From contig OZ026517.1 in assembly GCA_964019695.1 (NCBI GenBank), positions 50,275,672 through 50,339,671 of the forward strand: a DNA stretch of 64,000 bases, in the 5' to 3' direction. Below are positions 22,960-32,261 of the stretch, in pieces (position 1 is the first letter of the stretch; each line of letters starts with the position of its first letter). The translations under genes and the position numbers were made by a program. This DNA comes from Loripinus fragilis (taxonomy: Eukaryota; Mollusca; Bivalvia; Lucinida; Lucinidae). A model generated the notes under the pieces. The model saw nothing but the letters and a program-made list of their open reading frames with translations. It was not told where the DNA came from and did not search any database.

Positions 22960-23062
22960 GAAAGTCAACATATGGACGGTTTGTGGTTTTGGTTGTTCCT
23001 CACAGTGCTCTGGATTTGGCTGCAGTGTGTGATTGTGGTATTTCCTGATTATGCTCACTTAC
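22960..23062 (+). mobile_element. K element fragment
   Basis: Contains GCAGTGTGTGATTGTGGTAT and TTCCTGATTATGCTCACTTA, matching the end of the K element copies at 45225-45270 and 52260-52305. It ends exactly at the candidate exon boundary at 23063. Confidence 0.65.
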
Positions 23063-23196
23063 CTTTTCAAAGAGAAATTTAATCAAAAGACTAAGAAGAG
23101 CAACATTCGTTCTGATATCTGCTTTGCCATAATGCATACGCTGCATGGTCTTTATTAAATGTTCAAATGAGTTAGCAAACTTCACCATCAGTATCA
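23063..23196 (-). CDS. Candidate internal exon, unknown protein
   Basis: A 134-nt minus-strand stretch between a good acceptor (TTTCCTCTACTCCAG) and a strong GTAAGTGAG donor. It is open in one frame: VILMVKFANSFEHLIKTMQR, then MHYGKADIRTNVALLSLLIK and FLFEK. The composition (helical, amphipathic, no low complexity) looks protein-like, but I do not recognise the family. The reading frame needs one base from an upstream exon. The donor lies in the end of a K element fragment. It may belong to the 4.76-kb element or to a nested gene, or be chance. Confidence 0.35.
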
Positions 23197-23687
23197 CTGG
23201 AGTAGAGGAAATATATTTGACTTGAAAATTGCATGTGTATTCTCTTCATAAAAAATGTTTTGAAAACAATTAAGGACGACTAATCCGCACTCTTTACAGG
23301 GGAAACTCATTCCAATCCGATTTCTATAGAAAACCAATCCTTAGTCCACCAGTTGCTAATCCGGGCCTAACACAGCCAGGTTCACAACTTTTAAACTTCT
23401 TTGTTTGACCACAAACTACCAAAAGCAAACAAAGTTAATGACATAAATAGCAAGGACTATCACTTATTTGTTAATTTCACATAGGAACAGAGTACAGGTA
23501 CAAAATACGAGTAAATATCAGTTACATTTTGAAGGATGTTGTTGGGTGCAAATTCATTGTTTTCCGTGAGCACAACTTTAGGGGTCAATATCTCGTTTTA
23601 GGGCATTGATATGCTGGAATCAACAAAAGGCTCAACTTGATAAGTTGTTCAAAGAAATACATTTATGACATAAAAATGTAAACTTAC

Positions 23688-23741
23688 GTAAATATGTTTA
23701 AACTCTTCGTTTCTAAACCATGTGTGCGACGCTGCCGCCAT
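23688..23741 (-). CDS. Candidate first coding exon, unknown protein
   Basis: ATGGCGGCAGCG starts 18 codons (MAAASHTWFRNEEFKHIY) that stop at a GTAAGT donor. The start is in a CAATATGGCGGC context, which resembles a YY1 site, at the inner edge of the right inverted repeat of the 4.76-kb element. Its phase (0) does not fit the exon candidate at 23063-23196 (needs phase 1), so at least one exon would be missing between them. Confidence 0.25.
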
Positions 23742-23826
23742 ATTGAAACTCAATCTAATCATGCTCTCACTGGGGCCTACGTTTCGAATCAGAGCACCAA
23801 CGGTGGCGTTAGACAACAGTGTATGT

Positions 23827-25059
23827 ATTCATGACCAAAAAGGTGACGCTCAATATTCCCAAAGGCTGTGATTGTAAATGACTGGCGCCTAAATTCTGAC
23901 ATGAATTGTTGAAACGACAATTTCTAACTTTTGCACCAAAACTCAAGCAAGCAATTATTGAAATTTCCAAGCAGCGATCAATTTTACTTGTCTATTCTAT
24001 TGTCTTGTTTCCAAGTGAAAAATAGATGAGAACGGTAGAACAATGTAATGGTTTGGAAATATCAATCAAAATGTTTTACAGCCCGCAGCAGACGTTTTAT
24101 ACCAGAATTCATTGCTTTATACAAGACACTTTTTAACTCTTTGCACGCTTGGTAAATTTGCATTTTTTCAAAAATGAAATTTCTGAAATATTTTGTACAG
24201 TAGATCCTCAATGGCTCAAACAGGCTTGGGACCATGAAAAATAGTTCTAGCCAAGGGTAGATCCAGCCATCCAGGGTGAATTATGCATAACATGACCTGT
24301 AGGGACCATGATGATAGTTCTAGCCAGCCCAGGTGAATGAGCCAACAGAGTTCGAGCCATTGAAGTCCTACTGCATATCTGTCCGTTAAGGTTTATGTCC
24401 CAGTCAACAATTTCTCAGTCATGTTGGGACGCTTCCCTGTCTTCTTGGGTTGAACCAGTACTAAACAGAGGATAAAGTGATACAACACAGAGCCTTCAGT
24501 GTGTCTCAAACTCCTTACCCTTTCCAAGGCTTTTTCCAGCAATTTTGGGAAAAGGCCCCTAGCCAAACTTGGGTAAAAGTGACCGACTTAATAAAAAATT
24601 GGGAGAAATTAACGACATAGAACATAACAAGGGTAGCAAAATATATCCTCAAAATCAAGTTATTTTAGATTGTATTATTCCAAGCATATCACTTATGCAC
24701 AAGTGTTTAATGGGCCATTGTTTCTCATAAGTAAGTGGTCTCTATAAAAAAAAAAAAAAAAAAAAAAAAAATTTACTTTCTTAAATGGGAAAAACAGACA
24801 TGGTACATATGTATTGGGAATGGGGCTGAAATCCAAACCCCAGAGAAGGGCAGAAAATCCCCTGCTTTCATACCAAGTCTAACACTCAAAACAGTGAAGA
24901 CCATGCTGAGAGGGCATGGCACCATTCATCAAAGAGACACTGTTAGCTACTGAAAGAAAAAAATACAGACTGTTTTTCTTTCTTTATATATATATATATA
25001 TATGTAACAGCTGATAAGTGTACCATATTTCTGCATTGTTTCCGATATATTCTCTGTGA
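23827..25059. other. DAGL intron 3; SINE-A relic and simple repeats
   Basis: A decayed minus-strand SINE-A lies at about 24395-24530 (GTCCCAGTCAACAATTT, GGGTTGAACCAGTACTAA). A ~25-bp poly-A is at 24746-24770 and a TATATA run at 24986-25003. No exon was recognised. Confidence 0.55.
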
Positions 25060-25297
25060 CAACTGCGACATGAGATTTCCAACAATGTGGTATGTGCGAC
25101 CAGCAAAGCCTCTGATCAGCCTGCGCATATGCACAGTCTGATCAGAGCCTTTGCTAGTCCCTTGAATATTCTATGAATATTAAGCTACTGATTGAACATC
25201 ATTTGAAGTTTCTAAGCTTAAAAGGAGGCTGCACAGGCTCGCCTGAGTTTACACTTGTCAAAATGCCACATTGTTGAAAATCACATGTTGCGACTCA
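25060..25297. mobile_element. MITE-E copy
   Basis: AACTGCGACATGAGATTTCC at the left and its inverse ATCACATGTTGCGACT at the right, with GGTATGTGCGACCAGC and GGAGGCTGCACAGGCTCG inside, in the opposite orientation to the copy at 25406. Confidence 0.8.
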
Positions 25298-25304
25298 AAT
25301 GCTA

Positions 25305-25375
25305 ACAGTTTGGACAAAGATCAGGCCCAGTGTTTTGTCTGGCCTGTTCTTATCTGGATTCAAACTGTTGACACT
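25305..25375. repeat. Hairpin palindrome
   Basis: AACAGTTTGGACAAAGATCA faces its near inverse ending in GGATTCAAACTGTT. It is a Pal-B-type core sitting between two MITE-E copies. Confidence 0.65.
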
Positions 25376-25405
25376 CTGATGATATTCTTGAAAAAATAAA
25401 TAATT

Positions 25406-25641
25406 GAGCCGTGACATGTGATTTCCATCAATGTGGCGTTTTGACAAGTGTAAACTCTTACATGCCAGGGCAGCCTCCTTTTAAGCTTTGAAACTCCAAT
25501 GATGCTTGGTCAGAAGCTTAATATTCATAGAACAATCAAGCGACTATCAAAGGCTCTGATCAGACTGCGCGTATGTGCAGGCTGATCTGAGGCTTTGCTG
25601 GTCGCACATACCACATTTTTGGAAGTCTCATGTCGCGGCTC
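25406..25641. mobile_element. MITE-E copy
   Basis: Ends GAGCCGTGACAT (25406) and ATGTCGCGGCTC (25630-25641). It lies about 110 bp from another copy in opposite orientation. Confidence 0.85.
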
Positions 25642-25901
25642 AATTGAAAAAGTAATTTTAAAAATCTGCGGATGACAATAAGAGCATTTAAAGTTACCCT
25701 GCATACAAAGAGGGAAATGTTGACTTTTTAGTGCAGAACTTTGCCTTAAAACAAAATAACAAATTCTTGCATATAGTATTTGAAGCCATTGTCAAATGAA
25801 TGAACAACCAAATCAATGTTCAATTATGACATGTACAGCTAGTACATGCTGCTTAAACATGTTATATGAGAAGACATAAAATGGACCTGTGTTTGTATGT
25901 A

Positions 25902-26106
25902 CAGTAAAACCTGTGTAAACCGGCGACTCTCAAAAAGACCGAAAATTGGTTTCAAGACCAATTATCGCTTAATGCAGTTCAAAAGTATTGCAGAATGCTC
26001 CACTGGGAGCATTCTGCAATACTTTTGACCTTCATTAATTTACCATTTGTCATTAAGATCTTTGTTTTGTCTATTTTTGAGTGGCTATTTTACACAGGTT
26101 TTACTG
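25902..26106. mobile_element. Tc1/mariner-type MITE, best-preserved copy
   Basis: CAGTAAAACCTGTGTAAA at the left and its complement ending TTTTACTG at the right, flanked by TA on both sides. The centre is a perfect GCAGAATGCTCC/GGAGCATTCTGC palindrome, so the whole element folds on itself. Confidence 0.9.
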
Positions 26107-26271
26107 TATAACACTATGAGGCAAAGCAAAGCATCATGGCCCAGAATTATTATTTTGTTGATACCTTTGTAACTGTGTGCACTGGAAAGATGTTCAGACC
26201 TTCAGTTTTGGAAGCTGATACATTATACTATTTTGAAACATCCAACATAACAAAAAAACAGCTCAAACCAA

Positions 26272-26460
26272 AGGGCCAGTTAAGCAAACTTTTCAAGGGT
26301 AAAATTGTAATTATTTTCTAACCCATCAGTTTAAACATGTGATTTGGGTGCCCAAAAGAACCGTCTCATCGAAACGGTTCTTTTGAGTACCCACAACGTA
26401 TGTTTTGGTTGAGAAATAAGAAAAATAATTTTCTGTTACGCACTCTTATCTGGGGCCCTG
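26272..26460 (+). mobile_element. Pal-A MITE
   Basis: AAAAGAACCGTCTCATCGAA palindrome core and CATATG-like CAACGTATGTTTTGGTTGAG; the left end is diverged. Confidence 0.8.
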
Positions 26461-26633
26461 TCACACTAACTCTTTAATGTAATACTAAGACTTTGGTTGG
26501 AATTCCCACAGGTTTGTTTCATAGCATTAAAAGTTGCCTTGTCCTTGCAAGATGTTTTAACACTGGACCTGGTGGCCTTGTGTTCAACCTTCTTGTGACC
26601 CCGCAAAGGTTAGTGCATGAAGTAACATTATAA

Positions 26634-26815
26634 GGGGGAGCACAGTAGCTCAGTTGGCAGAGGGTTGGACTGGGGATCGAAGGGTTGCTAGTTTGAGACT
26701 CACTGGAGTCATTGTGTTGTGTCCTTGAGCAAGACAGTCTATCTGACAGGAAATTGCCCCCTACATGATTGAAAAATTGTTGACTGGGATATAAAGCATC
26801 AACACAAACAAACAT
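26634..26815 (+). mobile_element. SINE-A copy
   Basis: Head GGGGGAGCACAGTAGCTCAG, decayed B box (TAGTTTGAGAC), CCTTGAGCAAGAC in the body and an ACACAAACAAAC tail. Confidence 0.8.
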
Positions 26816-27052
26816 TTATGGGTAGGTCCTTATGTACTTAAACTGCCTTTAGGTGATCGAGTCCACAACTCTGGGCAAAGTGATACAAACATCATTGACA
26901 TGCTCAATTGGTTCTATGTTTCACTTATTTTTCACTTATTGCCATATTTATAGCTTGACTTTAAAAAGTCCTGCCCTATGAAAGCAACCTATTCAGATGT
27001 AAAGTTTAACATAACTGACTGAAAATAGAAAATGTAAAATTTATGCAAAATA

Positions 27053-27240
27053 CAGGCCTTTAGTTAAGATCTTAGTGTGTAACAAAAAAAAAATTTCTTC
27101 TTACCCAAAACATATGTTGTGGGTACTCAAAAGAACCGTCTCCGTGAGACGGTTCTTTTGAGCACCCAAAACATGAGTTAAAAATTACAGGTAAGAAAAT
27201 ATTTACAATTGTAAGCTGATTTTTGGTTTATCAAAACCTG
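27053..27240 (-). mobile_element. Pal-A MITE, reversed
   Basis: Starts CAGGCCTTTAGTTAAG, has the CAAAAGAACCGTCTCCGTGA core, and ends TTTATCAAAACCTG. Confidence 0.85.
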
Positions 27241-27362
27241 TGAAAATAGATATGTATGACCAGGAAGTCGATGATGAAAACACTGAGATTATTATAATTT
27301 GATCAAGTCCAGTTGAGAGCTGCTTGATGAATCATGTAAAAGTTTGAGACAGAGATCCAAAG

Positions 27363-27420
27363 AGTGTAGACCTAGATCAGACTGCTCCTTCAGGAGCAGT
27401 CTGATCTTGATTTACACTGT
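27363..27420. repeat. Hairpin palindrome
   Basis: AGTGTAGACCTAGATCAGAC pairs with GTCTGATCTTGATTTACACT around CTCCTTCAGGAG. Confidence 0.8.
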
Positions 27421-27664
27421 TTGCTCAGATTAATATGTCCGGATACCTACAGTGAATATGGTAACGTCTTTTTTTCTTCCATAATTCCTTTTAGATTGTC
27501 AAGCACAAAGAGGCAGTAAGTAAACAAGTTTCATCAATACTATGTTACCGAGTACAAATCAATTTTCTACACTATTCATGCCAGTTGGCCTTTTTATGTA
27601 GGCATTGTAACTGCTTTACTCGAAGTGACAGGTTGCGCTTCCCACTCTGTCTTCTTATTACATT

Positions 27665-27889
27665 TAGTGCAGTGGCTGAGTGTAAGACTTGGTATCCAAG
27701 GGTCGCTAGTTCGAGACTCACTGGAAGCACTGTTTTTTTGAGCGTAGATTTGTTAATATTTTCTTGCTCATCTGTTTTAACATGTGTTTTGGGTACTCGC
27801 AAGAGCAGTCTCATTGAGACGGTTCTTTTGAGTACCCACAACATATGTTTTGGTTGAGATATAAGAAAATTATTTTTTTGCTGAAGGCC
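27665..27889 (+). mobile_element. SINE-A head fragment followed by Pal-A
   Basis: GCAGTGGCTGAGTGTAAGAC to TCGAGACTCACTGG is a SINE-A head fragment (27668-27735). A partial Pal-A with the AGAGCAGTCTCATTGAGACG core and a GGCCT right end follows at 27770-27889. The 135-codon minus frame here is not a gene. Confidence 0.65.
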
Positions 27890-28565
27890 TATATAATGAA
27901 ATTGCACCACTGCACTGGCTGGAAATCTCAAGTTGATATTACGTTCACACCTCAAAAAGAACTCCATGAGCCCAGGCAAGGATAATTTTGACTCAGAACA
28001 TCATTGGAAAAATATCTCATTCGGGTAAAACTGGTGAGAAATTATGAATTTTCTGCGAGAAATTTTAGAAAACACTTCTGAATCAATTAAATTATGTTCT
28101 GCTTTGAGATTTTCACTCATTAAGCTAATTTCAATGTGATCTTTAAAGGAGAAGAAAAAAAAGCAAACCTAAATATCTTGCCAGAAAGTAATCCCTGAGC
28201 CCTTATATGAGAATGTGTTTTATTATGTTGAATAGGGTATGCTAGGTAATTATGTCTTTGCAATAATACCATTTTCATGTGGTCACCCTTTTTCATTATT
28301 AATTTTTAATGGTGAACCCTTGTCCTGATAACTTAATTATTATGTCATGTTCATGTAAGATTTCCGGGTAAATCATATTGTTGCATGGTTCTGATTATTA
28401 CTATGTTATCACATGCTTCATGAAAACAGTGTGGAACCTGATCATCTGGCTTCTGAAGATCTACTTTTTTTTCAAAAGTGGATACACCTGGGCCAGCAGA
28501 ACAGAGGTTAAAAGAGAATGATGAAAACCTACAATGTGACAGTTTATTATCCCCACCTATTATTG

Positions 28566-28736
28566 TGATCGTTTGTTTGTTTGATTTGATTCTTGATGTC
28601 CCTTCAACAATCTTTCAGTACCAGTACTAATCTAGGATTAATGTGTCTTGTTCCAGGACACAAGGCAGTGACGCAAGTGAGGCTCCAACCCGCAGCCCCT
28701 TGGTCTCGAATTAACCACTCTACCACTGTGCCCCCT
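28566..28736 (-). mobile_element. SINE-A copy
   Basis: TTTGTTTGTTTGATTTGATT tail at the left; GAGGCTCCAACCCGCAGCCC and CCACTCTACCACTGTGCCCC at the right are complements of the B and A box regions. Confidence 0.85.
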
Positions 28737-29232
28737 TTATTGTGTTAATCTCTATCCGTCCGTCTCTTCCTTAACCTTGGACGAAATTCAACCAAATTTG
28801 GCGAGTGAGTTACTCATATGAATGCATGGGGCGTGCAACAGAACATTTTTTGCCCTACCCCCTGGGGAAGGGTCAAAGGTCAAATATCATTAAATTTCAA
28901 TAAAGAACACACATAAAAGATATAAAACATATTGAATATGTGGCATATCAAATTTAAGGGGATGATGAATTAAGTAGAGCAGGATACAAGTAAAATTTTC
29001 ACCCTAGGGTCAAACTGGTGACCTTGGGGTGGGGTCAGATGTCAAATTTTCGTCTATGTGATGATGTTAAATGAATTAAGAAAGACAGGATAAAAGTATA
29101 AAGTTATATTCACACTGCTTCCAAATATGCTCAAAGAACACACAATCCACCCCAAACCCCAAGGCATCTTCTCAAAGCACATGTTTGCCAATTGACAATC
29201 TAAAATGATGTTTCTGGTTGACAATATAATGA

Positions 29233-29414
29233 ACACACGGCATAGGGGTCAATCAAAAACGCTCTTAACATTACAATGGACGAGCGTGGATCAAACATTG
29301 CTAGAAACAGTGTTTTTGATTGTCATTTGGCAATTGAAAACTCTGTTTCTAACTATTTTTGATCTCCGTTCATCGATAGTATTAACATTTTCAATTGCCA
29401 CCTATCTGGTGTGA
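29233..29414. mobile_element. MITE-K (CACACCGG family)
   Basis: Left end CACACGGCATAGGGGTCAAT and right end ATTGCCACCTATCTGGTGTG are inverted. The inside has the inverted ACAGTGTTTTTGATTGTCAT and GAAAACTCTGTTTCTA halves. The copy at 32028 is better preserved. Confidence 0.75.
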
Positions 29415-29421
29415 TGAACAA

Positions 29422-29510
29422 TGAGATAGTTCTTGTGAGTACCCACAACATATGTTTTGGTTGAGAAATAAGAAAATTATTTTTATTAAACACTCTTACC
29501 TAGAGTCTGG
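29422..29510 (+). mobile_element. Pal-A, right half only
   Basis: Begins inside the palindrome (TTCTTGTGAGTACCCACAAC) and continues into ATATGTTTTGGTTGAGAAAT. It ends about 10 bp from DAGL exon 3's donor. Confidence 0.7.
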
Positions 29511-29520
29511 AGTTACTTAC

Positions 29521-29622
29521 CTAAAACTGCTTTTTTGGCTTTTTGAGGTGAGCAATGATAGTAATTTTCGACCAGCCATCTGATCCCTAGTGCAAGCCAT
29601 GTCACTTCACCGAGACACACCA
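29521..29622 (-). CDS. Diacylglycerol lipase (DAGLA-like), coding exon 3
   Basis: A 102-nt exon between a TTTCTGTTTAAG acceptor and a GTAAGT donor, entering and leaving in phase 1. Joined to exon 2 it reads VVCLGEVTWLALGIRWLVEN, then YYHCSPQKAKKAVL and the first base of a glycine codon completed by exon 4. This aligns without gaps with the third transmembrane helix and following loop of vertebrate DAGLA (…EFIYAIVGIVWLTQYYTSC…). The helix spans roughly residues 104-120 of the predicted protein, and a conserved cysteine follows in the loop. The expected length from phase and homology was exactly 102 nt. A decayed second copy of its 5' half lies upstream at 29895-29962, separated by a MITE-E. 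Confidence 0.93.
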
Positions 29623-29670
29623 CTTAAACAGAAATAGCAAACCTTAAATATTAATAGTCATTGATCCAGT

Positions 29671-29890
29671 GCATGAGATTTCCAACAATGTAGTATGTAC
29701 GACCAGCAAAGCCTCAGATCAGCCTGCGCATACACGCAGTCTGATCAGAGCCTTTGCTAGTCGCTTGAGTATTCTATGATTGTAAAGCTACTGACTGAAC
29801 ACCATTTGGAGTTTCTAAGCTTAAAATGAGGCTGCAGAGGCTTGTCCGAATCTACACTTGTCAAAATATCAAATCTCATGCCAGGGCTCA
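29671..29890. mobile_element. MITE-E copy between exon 3 and its ghost copy
   Basis: GCATGAGATTTCCAACAATG at the left and AAATCTCATGCCAGGGCTCA at the right, with GTATGTACGACCAGCAAAGC and GGCTGCAGAGGCTTGTCCG inside. Confidence 0.8.
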
Positions 29891-29894
29891 AATA

Positions 29895-29962
29895 TTAACA
29901 GAAGTTGTCGACCAGCCATCTGATCCTTAGTGCCAGCCATGTCACTTCACCGAGACACACCA
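29895..29962 (-). pseudogene. Decayed partial duplicate of DAGL exon 3
   Basis: It has a strong acceptor (TATGTCCGTTTCAG), better than the one at the real exon. It then reads VCLGEVTWLALRIRWLVDNF, a near repeat of exon 3, followed by a cysteine codon and TAA. There is no donor and the 3' half is missing. It lies upstream of exon 3 in gene order. Inclusion would truncate the protein after the third helix, so it is either never used or works as a poison exon. Confidence 0.85.
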
Positions 29963-30133
29963 CTGAAACGGACATATTGTCACAGTTACGGCACTCGGGA
30001 GACACAGAACATTAAATATTAACATTTCTCACTGCATTTATTGAAAACCATCTTTTACCTAATAAGTGCACTGTGATTAAACTTTTTCAAAATTATTTAA
30101 TCCAACATTCCACTATATCATATAACTTTTTGC

Positions 30134-30452
30134 TTTTTTGTTTGTTTGAGGTTTTACGTCCCAGTCAGCAGCTATAGCAAAATTGGGCATGTCAAGACAG
30201 TCAGTTCACCTAACCACACTTTTTCCTGGGCAAGCTTGATTAAGGGGTTAAGTTGCCGGTTAACCAGTACTTTGTGCACATACTTTGCTTGTAACTGACA
30301 ACAACCCTTCTTGAACCAGTGGAAGGAGGAGAATGACCGTAGAAATTATTTCATGATCAATCTCCACAAAAGTATGGGACATGGCCGTGATTGAACTTGC
30401 GACCTTGGATCTGCAGTCGGACTTGCTATCGACTGCGCTACCGGGCCCGGTA
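30134..30452 (-). mobile_element. SINE-B, full length with 13-bp target duplication
   Basis: TATAACTTTTTGC flanks the element on both sides (30121-30133 and 30453-30465). On the minus strand the head GGTAGCGCAGTCGATAGCAA is tRNA-like, followed by the same body found in the satellite (TGTGCACAAAGTACTGGTTA) and a CAAACAAA tail. It inserted near a LINE remnant. Confidence 0.9.
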
Positions 30453-30593
30453 TATAACTTTTTGCCTTAGTACCCCAAACATATAGAATTCATTTTCAAA
30501 TATGGAATAAGAGAGCTTCAGGAACTTGAGAAATTTTCTACATGTCTACTGTTAGCTCCAGTATTGAAAGACATTGTCTAGATCTGTGTTACG

Positions 30594-31096
30594 TGGCAAA
30601 GAGATCATGTACCTTGCTTGTATTGTAAGGCTGACAACGTTTCAGAGATAGATGATGAGCAACATTTGTTATTTATAATACAGGTTTAGATAAACAAAAA
30701 TTTTCATCGTAAATTTGTAAGTATTTTCTTACCCATCAATTTTAACATATGTTTTGGGTGCTCAAAAGAACAGTCTCATTGAGACGGTTCTTTTGAGTAC
30801 CCACACATATGTTTTGGTTGAGAAATAAGAAAAATCATTTTTCCTTACACACTCTTAACTCAAGTCCTGTATTACGATGCTCTAGATTTAGTGAAATCAG
30901 AATAGCCCTTTTTGACCACGTGAGGAAATTCTGTCCAAGGATTGATACATTACATGCTGAAAATAAGTTTATCTACCTTTTGAATTCCAGTGGTTCGACA
31001 ATTAATGGAGTAGCAAGATTTCTTCATTCAGCATATAAGGCCCGTATCACATTGGTGAATAGATATTTTCTTTATTCAGATACTTCTCTTGTTTAA
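30594..31096 (+). pseudogene. LINE (non-LTR retrotransposon) 3'-end ORF remnant
   Basis: Plus-strand translation has the C-terminal reverse-transcriptase zinc-knuckle-like signature WQRDHVPCLYCK...EIDDEQHLLF (30594-30681). After an inserted MITE it resumes with CSRFSEIRIALFDHVRKFCP and ends at a stop at 31096 (30878-31096). Patterns of C..C, DEQH and a 'C.RFSEIR' step are typical of the last part of RTE/CR1/Jockey-like ORF2 proteins. A downstream TATTGTATAGTATTGTA tail fits a LINE 3' end. The rest of the element is absent, so it is 5' truncated and dead. Confidence 0.75.
30681..30869 (+). mobile_element. Pal-A MITE inserted in the LINE
   Basis: CAGGTTTAGATAAAC to AAGTCCTG, flanked by TA on both sides. 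Removing it restores the LINE reading order, which fixes the MITE boundaries and shows TA target duplication. Confidence 0.9.
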
Positions 31097-31758
31097 CATG
31101 CTATTTAAATGATATATCATTCTTTGTGTTTATGTTTAACATAAAAAGTATTTTGTGAATTATGAAATGAGATGAAACAATAAAATTATTGTATAGTATT
31201 GTACCTTTGAAATAATTCCGATTTTGAGAAGCTAATGCATTTTTTTTGCATTTAACTTGTGTGAAGAACATCTCATGTATGTCCGTCTGTTCTTTTAACC
31301 TTTAAAGCGCCTGCAAAAATTCATTTAAAATGCTATCTGCTTAATTAAGTAGTCTGCTGTGTATTTTTGTTTTTGACTTATATAAGTATGGGGGTGGCAA
31401 AATGTGGACCCAGATCAGACAGCTCCTAGAGGAGTAGTCTGATCTGGGTCCAACCTGTATGTCAAAAAGCTACATGTCTACTGAAACATGTCAGCAGACA
31501 ACAAAACAAACAAAAACGACTTGTGTTATAATTGATGCTGTAAGGGTTTAATAATGTAACTTTTTAGGCACATTTCATATTTAAAGAAAAAAATGACATT
31601 TAAAGAAGTACTGCATTTCTATTGAATCAATTTCAACTTTAGCAGTGTAAACCATTATTTCCCTGTCAGCATAAAGACCATCAGCAAACCTCCATTGGGA
31701 TGGCGTTTCACTGGCAGGCCAATGGTGGCCTGCTTTTACATGCTTATTGGGAACTTAC
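31097..31758. other. DAGL intron 2, no gene
   Basis: LINE tail, then a hairpin at 31405-31452 (GGACCCAGATCAGAC / GTCTGATCTGGGTCC) and AT-rich unique sequence. A GGGATGGCGTTTCACTGGCA phrase at 31697 resembles 21674, inside MITE-F. Confidence 0.6.
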
Positions 31759-31970
31759 CTAATCTTGCATAAAGCAAGTACTGCATGCTAATGCGTGGGT
31801 TCGTGTCCAGTATGCTTCCACGCATACTGACAAAGGCAATGATGCTCTCAACAAGAAGACATGCTGACAAAATGATGATGTAGCCCAGGATATGATTCTG
31901 TAGATCTACTGAGCAGTTTATGCTGGTGTCAAATGTAGATAATCCAAAGATGATAGAGAGAAAAATCAGC
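31759..31970 (-). CDS. Diacylglycerol lipase (DAGLA-like), coding exon 2
   Basis: This 212-nt exon has a GTTGTTGTTTTCAG acceptor and a GTAAGT donor. It completes the tryptophan codon split from exon 1 and leaves one base for exon 3. It reads LIFLSIIFGLSTFDTSINCS, then VDLQNHILGYIIILSACLLV and ESIIAFVSMRGSILDTNPRI, then SMQYLLYARL. The end of helix 1, the short extracellular loop with one cysteine, helix 2 and the SMRGxIL-PR-SMQYLLYxRL signature all match the DAGL family and fit DAGLA better than DAGLB. A 103-codon open frame extends upstream into the intron but starts before the acceptor. Confidence 0.96.
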
Positions 31971-32027
31971 CTGAAAACAACAACAAGAGGATAGGTGAGC
32001 TGATGCATACTCGCTGAAGCTTCAGGT

Positions 32028-32226
32028 TCACACCGGAAAGGCGGCAATCGAAAATGTTAATACTATTGATGAACATAGAGCACAAAATAGTTAGAAACAG
32101 AGTTTTTGATTGTCATTTGTCCCAAAACTGGCGACAAATGGCAATAAAAAACACAGTTTCTAGCAATTTTTTATCTGCATTTGTCGATTGTTAAGAGTGT
32201 TGTCGATTGCCGGCTATCCGGTGTGA
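32028..32226. mobile_element. MITE-K (CACACCGG family)
   Basis: TCACACCGGAAAGGCGGCAA and TTGCCGGCTATCCGGTGTGA are terminal inverted repeats. The halves GTTTTTGATTGTCATTTGTC and GACAAATGGCAATAAAAAAC are inverted inside. Ends about 58 bp from the exon 2 acceptor of DAGL. Confidence 0.85.
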
Positions 32227-32261
32227 GACTGGAAGGAATGGTGGAGTTGATACTTTACCTC

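Larger units (their letters stand above)
19059..23821. mobile_element. 4.76-kb element with ~88-bp inverted ends and 5-bp TSD
   Basis: CACTGTTGTCTAACGCC begins at 19059 and its reverse complement ends at 23821. Similarity extends ~88 bp inward to an ATGGCGG motif on each side. The inverted similarity stops exactly at the terminal C, and TATGT lies directly outside both ends (19054-19058, 23822-23826). No transposase was recognised. The interior holds a SINE-A pair, a MITE-F, microsatellites and two weak minus-strand exon candidates, so it is nested and old. It lies wholly within DAGL intron 3. Family unknown; 5-bp duplications occur in Transib/RAG-like and some hAT elements. Confidence 0.7.

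Noticed and set aside
24550..24640. Possible DAGL exon on the minus strand (VWLGAF...NCW)
   Set aside because: The true exon 3 was found at 29521-29622 with the correct phase and length; this stretch has a stop and resembles a common repeat phrase.
27572..27979. Minus-strand frame starting MPGLMEFF as a DAGL N-terminus
   Set aside because: It lies downstream of exon 3, lacks the RRWS-GSDDLV motif, and its C-terminal half is Pal-A and SINE sequence; the real start is at 40067.
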